Positions 1-5,704 of a stretch of DNA of 5,704 nt are shown here, one piece after another. A program made the position numbers and the translations under genes. The stretch comes from an uncultured Bacteroidales bacterium (GTDB lineage: Bacteria; Bacteroidota; Bacteroidia; Bacteroidales; UBA932). The stretch covers positions 1 through 5,704 of the forward strand of contig CAMKTW010000109.1 in NCBI GenBank assembly GCA_946415795.1, read 5' to 3'. The notes below the pieces were generated by a model that saw only the letters and a program-made list of their open reading frames with translations, made no database searches and had not been told where the DNA came from. Position 1 is the stretch's first letter, and each line of letters begins with the position of its first letter.

Positions 1-425
1 ACCTCTGGGATATGCTGGACAACTTCGGCACCCAGGTGGTAGCCCACCTCACCCACGAGGGCTACACCGCAGAACTCCTCCCCGATATGGAGTTCACAGT
101 GGCCCAGCTGGATCTGCTCACCAACCTCAGGTTTGACATCAATCCAATACGATTATTCGCCAACGTGGGTCCCTACGCCGGATACCGCATAGCCAACAGC
201 CGCGAGAACAGCAGCTGGGAAGCCATCGACAACCGGTTTGACTACGGCCTTATTTTTGGCGGCGGCGCCGGAGTGATGCTGGGACCTTTTGAATTCCAGC
301 TGGAGGCCAACTACAAGTGGGGCCTCAGCAGCTACTATCATACATACTATTACAGCGATGAGTACTGGCTGTTCTCATACCCCCGTGTATTTATGTTCAG
401 CGGTACCCTCTATTACAAATTCTAA
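1..425 (+). CDS. Outer-membrane beta-barrel protein, PorT-like (3' part; start outside window)
   Basis: Only the last ~140 codons are present: the reading frame is open to the left edge (codons begin at base 3), so the ATG at 12 is probably an internal methionine. The visible protein shows alternating polar and hydrophobic/aromatic strands separated by short turns, for example ANVGPYAGYRI, then a glycine-rich strand YGLIFGGGAGVML, then FEFQLEANYKWGLSS. It ends in LYYKF, a terminal phenylalanine typical of proteins inserted by the BAM machinery. The pattern fits the Bacteroidota OMP beta-barrel family that includes PorT-like proteins (usually about 200-250 residues), so roughly 60% of the chain may be visible. 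Specific function is unknown; being the type IX secretion protein PorT itself is possible but unsupported. It ends 2 bases before ispG, so the two are very likely co-transcribed. Confidence 0.75.
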   Translation, partial: LWDMLDNFGTQVVAHLTHEGYTAELLPDMEFTVAQLDLLTNLRFDINPIRLFANVGPYAGYRIANSRENSSWEAIDNRFDYGLIFGGGAGVMLGPFEFQLEANYKWGLSSYYHTYYYSDEYWLFSYPRVFMFSGTLYYKF

Positions 426-427
426 GA

Positions 428-1729
428 ATGAAATACATCTCTTGCAACATAGGCGGTGTCACGATCGGCCACGGCCACCCCATCGCCGTGCAGTCGATGT
501 GCAACACCGACACTTTGGATGTTGACGCCAGCGTGGCGCAGTGCGAGGCGCTCTCCCTCGCCGGATGCGAAATAATCCGACTCACAACCCAGGGACTTCG
601 CCAGGTGGAGGCCCTATCCCGGATAAAGGCGCGCCTTCGCGCAGAAGGCATCCTCACGCCGCTGGTGGCCGACGTCCACTTCAACGCCGATGTGGCAATA
701 GCCGCCGCCCGCGTGGCGGAGAAGGTACGCATCAATCCCGGCAACTTCTCAAAAGACCCTGAGGTAGCCAGAGCCAAATTCGCAGCCCTCACCGATGTCT
801 GCCGCGAAACCGGCTGCGCCATCCGCATAGGCCTCAACCACGGCTCGCTTGGGGAGCGCATCACCGCGGCCTACGGAGACACCCCGCTGGGGATGGTGCG
901 CGCCGTTATGGAGTGGCTCCAGATGGCCGTGAACCTGGATTTCCTGAACATTACCGTATCGCTCAAATCAAGCAACACAAAGGTGATGGCAGATGCCTAC
1001 CGTTTGCTCTACAAGACGATGGGAGAAGAGCTGGGGATGATATTCCCCCTCCACGTGGGCGTCACCGAGGCGGGCGCCGGCGATACCGGCCGCATCAAAT
1101 CGGTGGTCGGAATCGGTACGCTTCTGCGGGAAGGGATTGGTGACACCATACGCGTTTCGCTCACAGAAGATCCGGTCTGTGAGGTGCCGGTGGCTCAAAA
1201 ACTGCGGGAACTCGCCGCCACTGAGGCTCCGGCTCCTGATGCCGCATCGTTCTCTGTTGATGCCTGCTGCCACGACGATTTCATAATCCGCGGAGCGTAC
1301 CTTGCAGGTCCTGCCCTGCTGGACGGCCGCATAGACGACTTCACTATTCGCGCCAGAGTAGCTGGCCGCGAACTCTCCGCATCAGAGATTGACGCCTTCA
1401 AGGATGACCTTATGCAGGCCTGCCGAAGGCGTTTTACCAAACCGGAATATATCGCCTGCCCCGGCTGCGGCCGCACCCTCTATGATATCCAGTCGCTGTT
1501 GAAAGAGGTGATGGAGGCCACCAGACAGTTTGCCGGCGTCAAGATAGCAGTTATGGGCTGTATTGTCAACGGCCCCGGCGAGATGGCCGACGCAGACTAT
1601 GGCTATGTGGGAGAAGGCGGCGGCAAGGTGACCCTCTATCGTGGCGGCACCCCAGTTATGCGAGGCATCCCCCAGGAAGAAGGGGTCGCCAAACTAGTCA
1701 CCCTTATAAAGGAGACATTGAACAAATGA
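428..1729 (+). CDS. ispG: 4-hydroxy-3-methylbut-2-en-1-yl diphosphate synthase IspG (GcpE), short-insert form
   Basis: IspG is a cytoplasmic [4Fe-4S] enzyme that reductively converts methylerythritol cyclodiphosphate to HMBPP, the penultimate step of the MEP isoprenoid pathway, using flavodoxin or ferredoxin electrons. The N-terminal TIM-barrel part carries family blocks: QSMCNTDT, LVADVHFN, KVRINPGN, IRIGLNHGSL, HVGVTEAG and GDTIRVSL. The C-terminal iron-sulfur domain has C344-PGC347, C378 and E385 in GCIVNGPGE. These match the three cysteines and one glutamate that bind the cluster in known IspG. Length is 433 residues, against 372 in E. coli and about 600 in most Bacteroidota, which carry a large A* domain between barrel and cluster domain. 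Here that region (about residues 265-337) is only some 70 residues longer than in E. coli. The start at 428 fits because the conserved N-terminal strand begins at once. It lies 2 bases after the barrel gene, lacks an obvious Shine-Dalgarno, and overlaps the next gene by 4 bases. Confidence 0.96.
   Translation: MKYISCNIGGVTIGHGHPIAVQSMCNTDTLDVDASVAQCEALSLAGCEIIRLTTQGLRQVEALSRIKARLRAEGILTPLVADVHFNADVAIAAARVAEKVRINPGNFSKDPEVARAKFAALTDVCRETGCAIRIGLNHGSLGERITAAYGDTPLGMVRAVMEWLQMAVNLDFLNITVSLKSSNTKVMADAYRLLYKTMGEELGMIFPLHVGVTEAGAGDTGRIKSVVGIGTLLREGIGDTIRVSLTEDPVCEVPVAQKLRELAATEAPAPDAASFSVDACCHDDFIIRGAYLAGPALLDGRIDDFTIRARVAGRELSASEIDAFKDDLMQACRRRFTKPEYIACPGCGRTLYDIQSLLKEVMEATRQFAGVKIAVMGCIVNGPGEMADADYGYVGEGGGKVTLYRGGTPVMRGIPQEEGVAKLVTLIKETLNK
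1708..1714 (+). promoter_or_regulatory. Ribosome binding site of the amidase gene, inside the 3' end of ispG
   Basis: AAAGGAG lies 11 bases before the ATG at 1726 and is the clearest Shine-Dalgarno-like site in the window. It supports 1726 as the start of the downstream gene and, together with the ATGA overlap, suggests translational coupling to ispG. Bacteroidota often do not depend on Shine-Dalgarno pairing, so its use is inferred. Confidence 0.5.
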
Positions 1730-4700
1730 AACGGTTGTCAGCGATAATCCTGGCTACTTTGCTGTGCCTGATTGCAACGGAGGCTCCAGCCCAGTCCAAA
1801 AGGGATCTGAACAAATGGTTCGGCCCTATGTGCAGCCAGCTGGGCGAACTGCTCAAGGGGCGCACCACTATGCCGGGAAAGGTCAGCGTGGAGCGGGTCA
1901 GCGTGAAAGACGGCAAGACCCTTATGATCCACTTCTCCCGATATATGAGCGACTGCACCATACGCTACGAAGACCTGGAGAAGATCTACTCCGTCATCTC
2001 ACGCCAGATGCCTGAAAAATACCGCAGCTACCGCCTTAATTATGAAGCTTATTCAAACGGCACCCCGCTGGAGAATCTGGTCGGGCGCAACGCAAGCGGA
2101 ATGGGGCCCAACTCCACCGCCCGCAGCAACGCATCCCCGGCATCAGATGTCCCGCTGGTGCGCAATATCTCGCGCAACCGTACCTCACCCAAAGGTCTCG
2201 ATGGCCGCCATATAGCCCTGTGGCAGAGCCACGGTTATTATTATGACCAGAAGACATTCACTTGGAAGTGGCAACGTCCGCGCCTGTTTGAAACTGTAGA
2301 GGATCTCTATACCCAGAGCTACGTGCTCCCCTACCTGGTCCCTATGCTGGAAAATGCCGGTGCAGTGGTGATGCTCCCGCGCGAGCGCGACGTCCAGACC
2401 CGCGAACTGATAGTTGACAACGACACCAACTCCAGCGACGGCTCCTACAAGGAGGTGTCGCGCAAGCACCGCTGGAAAAATGCAGGGCAGAGCGGCTTTT
2501 CCTCCACCAAAAAGGTTTACCAGGAGCAGGATAACCCCTTTATGGACGGGACCGCCCGCATTGTGGAATCGATTGCAGAAGATGACGCTGAATCTGTCGC
2601 CACCTGGACTCCTGATATAAGACAGGAGGGAGAATATGCAGTGTATGTCTCTTACGTAACCACCGAAGGCAGCACCAGCAACGCCCGCTACACCGTTACC
2701 CACAACGGCGGCTACACCACCTTCCGCGTGAACCAGACTATGGGAGGCTCCACCTGGATCTACCTCGGCACATTCGGATTCTCCCCCTCTGCCAAAAACC
2801 AGGGGGTTACCCTCACCAACGTAACCGGACGCGACGGGGAGATTGTCTCTGCCGATGCGGTGCGGTTTGGCGGCGGTATGGGCAACATCGCCCGCAAGCC
2901 ATATCCCAGCGATGAGAACGGCAATCCACGCAGGCTCCCCTTTGACCCCTCAGGCGAGATATCGGGCTACCCCCGCTGGTGCGAAGGCGCCCGCAGCTGG
3001 CTGCAGTGGGCGGGGATGAACGACACCATCTACTCCGTCACCCGGTTTACAGACGACTATCGCGACGACTATACCTGCCGCGCCCGGTGGGTCAACGCCC
3101 TCTCCGGCGGGAGCAGGCGCAACCCCAAGGAGCCGGGCTACCGCATCCCCCTGGACCTCTCCTTTGCCCTCCACACCGATGCCGGCATCACCAGGAGCGA
3201 CTCTATTGTAGGTACCCTGGCCATCTATACCAGAATCTCCGACGGCGAGGAGAAGTACCCTCACGGCGGCAGCCGCGACATAGGCCGCGAATATGCCGAT
3301 ATGGTGCAGACTCAGGTCGTAAGCGACATTCGCGCAACCCTGGAGCCCGACTGGAGCCGCCGAAGCCTGTGGGACCGCTCCTATTACGAAAGCCGCGTCC
3401 CATATGTCCCGGCGATGCTGCTGGAACTCCTCTCCCACCAGAATTTTGCCGATATGAAGCTGGGGCTTGACCCACGGTTCCGTTTTATCGCATCCCGGGC
3501 GGTTTACAAAGGGATCTTGAAGTTTCTCGCATATATCAACGAATGCGACTATGCAGTACAGCCGCTCCCTGTAACCGCCTTTGCGGCAAGCATCTCCGAT
3601 GGGAAGGCCTGCCTTTGCTGGGAGCCGGTCAACGACCCGCTGGAGTCCACTGCTCAACCTGAAAGCTACATAGTTTACACCCGCATTACCGACCCCGAAC
3701 GGGCGGGCCTCTACTCCGGCGACCCGGAATCAGGCCTTGACGGCTTTGACAACGGCACCCAGTGCAGTTCCAACACTTTTTCCGTAGCCATCGAGCCAGG
3801 CAAGATTTACAGCTTCAAGGTTGCGGCGGTAAATGAGGGGGGCGAAAGCCTCTGCTCAGAGATACTCTCAGTGGGGCTCGCAAATGGTTCCGGCTCTTCA
3901 GACGTAATAGTTGTCAACAACTTTGACCGCATCGCCGCCCCGGCGTCGTTCTCCACCCGCGACACATCACTGGCAGGCTTCGCCAACTTCATCGACGGCG
4001 GCGTCCCCTACCTGCGCGACATCTCATTTACGGGCGATATGTTTGAATTCCGGCGAAGCGCTCCACATCTGGGAAGCGACTATTCTGAATTCGGAGCCAG
4101 CTACGGCGATTATGAGACAAAGGTCATCGCCGGCAATACCTTTGACTTTCCCCTTCTGCACGGCGCGGCAATAATGAACGCCGGACTCAGTTTTGCCTCC
4201 TGCTCACGCGAGGCTCTCCTTCGCGGCTCAGTAGAACTCCAGAAATACCGCATTTGCGACCTTATCTGCGGCAAGCAGGTCCGTACTCCGGTCGGCTATG
4301 AAAAGGGCGAAAATGGCTCAAAACCGGCCCGCAGGAGGGTGATTGATTATTCTGTATTCCCCGCCCCCATACGTGAGGCCCTGACCGCATTCACAAAGAA
4401 AGGGGGCAGTCTGCTGATATCTGGCTCATACGTGCTCAGCGACAGCAACGATTTCATTTATGACTTTGATGAAGACGAAGCCGCGATCAAGAAAGAGACC
4501 GATTCCGAGAAGAAGTTTATCAGCGACGTACTGAAATGCCAGTGGATAACCAACAAGGGTGGCAATGCCGGCAGCGTCCGCGCCGTCCAGAGTCCTTATA
4601 AGTTCAGCCCCGGCCGCAACTACACCTTCTACACAAAACCCAACCCTGTCCGCTACTGCGTGGAATCCCCGGACGGCTTTGTGCCCACTAACGCCGCCGG

Positions 4701-4863
4701 AGCCTTTACGGTGATGCGTTATGCCGACTCCGGCATAGGAGCCGCCGTCGCCTACGAAGGCCCCGCTTACCGCGTCCTCACCCTCGGCTTCCCCATCGAA
4801 GCCCTCGCCACCCAGGCCGACATAAACTCCCTGATGAAAGACGCTGTCGGGTTCCTGAAATGA
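1726..4863 (+). CDS. Exported amidase_3-type N-acetylmuramoyl-L-alanine amidase with inserted golvesin/xanthan-lyase-like domain, Fn3 and C-terminal module
   Basis: This 1045-residue protein is predicted to be exported and to cut the amide bond between N-acetylmuramic acid and the stem peptide. Residues 1-22 form a type I signal peptide (KR, hydrophobic core, cleavage after A-P-A). Residues 23-125 are unassigned, followed by a Ser/Asn-rich linker. Amidase_3 elements then appear in two pieces. The first (about 160-225) has H169 in WQSHG, E192 (E189 is the alternative) and PRERD at 218-222, which resembles the usual TRxxD. The second (about 405-603) has the RARWVN strand, H483 in ALHTDAG and the probable catalytic E567 in LLELLSHQN. 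Between them, about 258-385, is a golvesin/xanthan-lyase carbohydrate-binding-like beta domain (GEYAVYVSY ... SADAVRFGGG). A fibronectin-III-like domain spans about 611-720 and an alpha/beta-looking module 727-1045. Bacteroidota homologues are often labelled xanthan lyase, but I see hydrolase rather than lyase residues. The HG motif departs from the classical DPGHGG, so activity is likely but unproven. The gene is coupled to ispG and ends in a strong terminator. Confidence 0.82.
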   Translation: MKRLSAIILATLLCLIATEAPAQSKRDLNKWFGPMCSQLGELLKGRTTMPGKVSVERVSVKDGKTLMIHFSRYMSDCTIRYEDLEKIYSVISRQMPEKYRSYRLNYEAYSNGTPLENLVGRNASGMGPNSTARSNASPASDVPLVRNISRNRTSPKGLDGRHIALWQSHGYYYDQKTFTWKWQRPRLFETVEDLYTQSYVLPYLVPMLENAGAVVMLPRERDVQTRELIVDNDTNSSDGSYKEVSRKHRWKNAGQSGFSSTKKVYQEQDNPFMDGTARIVESIAEDDAESVATWTPDIRQEGEYAVYVSYVTTEGSTSNARYTVTHNGGYTTFRVNQTMGGSTWIYLGTFGFSPSAKNQGVTLTNVTGRDGEIVSADAVRFGGGMGNIARKPYPSDENGNPRRLPFDPSGEISGYPRWCEGARSWLQWAGMNDTIYSVTRFTDDYRDDYTCRARWVNALSGGSRRNPKEPGYRIPLDLSFALHTDAGITRSDSIVGTLAIYTRISDGEEKYPHGGSRDIGREYADMVQTQVVSDIRATLEPDWSRRSLWDRSYYESRVPYVPAMLLELLSHQNFADMKLGLDPRFRFIASRAVYKGILKFLAYINECDYAVQPLPVTAFAASISDGKACLCWEPVNDPLESTAQPESYIVYTRITDPERAGLYSGDPESGLDGFDNGTQCSSNTFSVAIEPGKIYSFKVAAVNEGGESLCSEILSVGLANGSGSSDVIVVNNFDRIAAPASFSTRDTSLAGFANFIDGGVPYLRDISFTGDMFEFRRSAPHLGSDYSEFGASYGDYETKVIAGNTFDFPLLHGAAIMNAGLSFASCSREALLRGSVELQKYRICDLICGKQVRTPVGYEKGENGSKPARRRVIDYSVFPAPIREALTAFTKKGGSLLISGSYVLSDSNDFIYDFDEDEAAIKKETDSEKKFISDVLKCQWITNKGGNAGSVRAVQSPYKFSPGRNYTFYTKPNPVRYCVESPDGFVPTNAAGAFTVMRYADSGIGAAVAYEGPAYRVLTLGFPIEALATQADINSLMKDAVGFLK

Positions 4864-4904
4864 CAAAAGAAGAGGCGGCCTGCCGGCCGCCTCTTCTTTT
4901 GTCA
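4861..4904. terminator. Bidirectional intrinsic terminator between convergent genes
   Basis: Two perfectly complementary 20-base arms (4861-4880 and 4885-4904) flank a TGCC loop. The core is GC-rich (GGCGGCC/GGCCGCC). The outer arms are A-rich on the left and T-rich on the right (CTTCTTTT), so the transcript has a U-run within the right arm in either direction. The left arm includes the TGA stop of the amidase gene, and the right arm ends 11 bases before the stop of the convergent lipoprotein gene (4916). One hairpin can therefore end transcription from both sides. Confidence 0.9.
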
Positions 4905-4915
4905 GGGTAAGAATA

Positions 4916-5614
4916 CTATTTTGCTGATTCAGCATCTACCTCAGCCTGGGCTTCTGCAACCATATCTGCGTTTGCGGTGATGTAAACCTCAACGCGGCGG
5001 TTCTGAGCGCGGCCTTCGTCGGTGTCGTTAGATGCCACCGGCATATCATAAGACTTACCCTCGGCAGTCATACGGTCTGCAGCGATGCCCTGGGCAACGA
5101 GGAAATCCTTGACGGCATTTGCACGTTTCTGGGAGACGCTGGCATTAGCCTCTGCGGTACCGATGTTATCGGTATGGCCCCAGATGGTGATGTCTGTGTC
5201 GGGCATATCTGCCATTGAAGATGCGAACTCTTTAAGAGATTTCTTTGCGGCGTCGCTGAGGTTGGCTTTGTTGAATGCAAAGAGGATACCGTTGTCAAAG
5301 GTAACCTTTACAGAGGTCAGGTTGTTGACGTCGGTCACGGTCTCTACCTGTGCCCCTTCGATTGCAGCAAGCTCCTCTGCTTTCTTATCCATCCTGTCAC
5401 CGATGATGGCGCCGACACCGGTACCGATAATCGCACCGATTGCAGAACCGATTGCAGCAGACTTGGCATCCTTACCGACCAGGGCACCGACGCCTGCACC
5501 TACGGCAGCACCGGAGCCGCCGCCGATTGCAGAACCCTTTGCCAGATTGGACCACTGACCGCAGCTGGACAGAACCAAGGTCACGCACGCAGCAAGCAAA
5601 ATAAACTTTTTCAT
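4916..5614 (-). CDS. OmpA-family peptidoglycan-binding lipoprotein with glycine zipper
   Basis: This 232-residue envelope protein is predicted to be lipid-anchored and to bind peptidoglycan. Residues 1-17 are a lipoprotein signal peptide with lipobox L15-S-S-C18, so C18 should become the acylated N-terminus. Residues 27-72 form a glycine zipper of repeated GxxxG spacing (GAAVGAGVGALVG, IGSAIGAIIGTGVGAIIG), which may insert in or pack against the membrane. A short charged segment (73-85) follows. Residues 103-213 are an OmpA C-terminal domain: FAFNKANLS, then GHTDNIG with D149, SQKRA with R164, and the closing QNRRVEVYI. D149 and R164 have the 15-residue spacing of the diaminopimelate-binding Asp/Arg pair of E. 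coli OmpA. The tail after 214 is acidic and alanine-rich. Residues after C18 (GQWSN) lack the acidic surface-export signal known in Bacteroidota, so a periplasm-facing location is likely. It is transcribed alone, convergent with the amidase gene. The start at 5614 is fixed by the signal peptide. Confidence 0.92.
   Translation of the reverse strand: MKKFILLAACVTLVLSSCGQWSNLAKGSAIGGGSGAAVGAGVGALVGKDAKSAAIGSAIGAIIGTGVGAIIGDRMDKKAEELAAIEGAQVETVTDVNNLTSVKVTFDNGILFAFNKANLSDAAKKSLKEFASSMADMPDTDITIWGHTDNIGTAEANASVSQKRANAVKDFLVAQGIAADRMTAEGKSYDMPVASNDTDEGRAQNRRVEVYITANADMVAEAQAEVDAESAK
5399..5536 (-). repeat. Glycine-zipper coding repeat in the OmpA lipoprotein gene
   Basis: This stretch encodes residues 27-72, rich in Gly, Ala and Ile with small residues every fourth position. 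At DNA level it contains near-identical short repeats, such as ACCGATTGCAGA followed by ACCGATTGCAGC at about 5436-5459, which follow from the repeated Ile-Gly-Ser-Ala wording. It is part of the gene rather than a separate element. Confidence 0.7.
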
Positions 5615-5704
5615 AACTCCAATTCTAAAAAACGTTAATAATATCTCTTCTACTTTTTATTCAGATGAGCCGCGTAGAGCTCTAATAATCCAGTATATAC
5701 CTCT
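5615..5704 (-). promoter_or_regulatory. Upstream region of the OmpA lipoprotein gene
   Basis: These 90 bases contain no gene that I can see. They are AT-rich near the start codon, which suits a leader. A GGAG (5617-5620 on the minus strand) is only 2 bases from the ATG, too close for a normal Shine-Dalgarno. A 10-base palindrome TAGAGCTCTA lies at 5675-5684. I could not find a convincing Bacteroidota promoter (TTTG about 33 and TAnnTTTG about 7 bases upstream of a start site), so the promoter position is unassigned, but it must lie here or further right for this monocistronic gene. Confidence 0.35.

Noticed and set aside
12..14. ATG at 12 as the true start of the first gene
   Set aside because: The frame is open to the left edge, no signal peptide follows this ATG, and the protein would begin in the middle of a barrel.
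397..864. Minus-strand open frame (155 codons) antisense to the start of ispG
   Set aside because: The plus strand encodes unmistakable IspG motifs over the same bases; the antisense product is Arg/Ser/Ala-rich and typical of a shadow frame.
1726..1791. Lipoprotein signal peptide for the amidase (Cys at residue 14)
   Set aside because: The residue before C14 is leucine, which does not fit a lipobox, and a good type I cleavage site (A-P-A) follows at residues 20-22.
2185..2703. Minus-strand open frame (172 codons) antisense to the amidase H169/E192 region
   Set aside because: It is the complement of conserved amidase codons, and no independent coding evidence was seen.
2950..3657. Long open frame (235 codons) on the minus strand inside the amidase gene
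   Set aside because: It lies wholly antisense to a well-supported coding region, its product is low-complexity Gly/Ala/Val-rich without a recognisable domain, and no ribosome site is evident. GC-rich genes commonly give such antisense frames.
4426..4935. Minus-strand open frame (169 codons) crossing the terminator hairpin and the end of the amidase gene
   Set aside because: It reads through a perfect terminator stem and overlaps both real genes; the product has no domain-like pattern.
5085..5558. Plus-strand open frame (157 codons) antisense to the OmpA lipoprotein
   Set aside because: It mirrors the glycine-zipper and OmpA codons, giving a Pro/Ala/Ser-rich product without domain features.
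5615..5704. Bacteroidota-type promoter in the right-hand intergenic region
   Set aside because: The only partial match (TAACGTTT around 5627-5634, minus strand) departs from TAnnTTTG and lies too near the start codon with no TTTG at the right distance, so I did not call it.

Overview
This 5.7-kb window looks like chromosomal DNA from a member of the Bacteroidales (Bacteroidota), probably a fairly GC-rich gut-type lineage. The evidence is protein-level. The IspG has the C-terminal signature wording typical of Bacteroidota. There is a large secreted amidase interrupted by a golvesin/xanthan-lyase-type domain, an architecture I know mainly from Bacteroidota. There is also a PorT-like small outer-membrane barrel and a glycine-zipper OmpA-type lipoprotein. 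Genus cannot be fixed from the sequence alone.

Layout: three genes run rightward with almost no spacing. (1) Bases 1-425 hold the C-terminal part of an outer-membrane beta-barrel protein whose start lies off the left edge. (2) After a 2-base gap, bases 428-1729 encode IspG, the iron-sulfur enzyme of the penultimate step of the MEP isoprenoid pathway. (3) Overlapping the ispG stop by 4 bases (ATGA), bases 1726-4863 encode a 1045-residue exported protein. It has a split amidase_3-type peptidoglycan amidase domain, an inserted golvesin-like beta domain, a fibronectin-III-like domain and a C-terminal module I cannot name with certainty. A long perfect inverted repeat at 4861-4904 ends this unit. 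The last gene (4916-5614) runs leftward and encodes a 232-residue OmpA-family lipoprotein, so the repeat sits between convergent genes and probably terminates both. The right-hand 90 bases (5615-5704) are the upstream region of that lipoprotein gene.

The genes share a cell-envelope theme. IspG supplies isoprenoid precursors, including those for the undecaprenyl carrier used in wall synthesis. The exported amidase is predicted to cut or bind peptidoglycan, the OmpA lipoprotein is predicted to tether the outer membrane to peptidoglycan, and the first gene is an outer-membrane barrel. This link is an inference from co-location; no step shows that the proteins act together.

I found no RNA genes, CRISPR, mobile elements or phage genes, and no clear evidence of a new defence or mobile system. 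The most notable points are the unusually short insert in this IspG and the domain-within-domain amidase.
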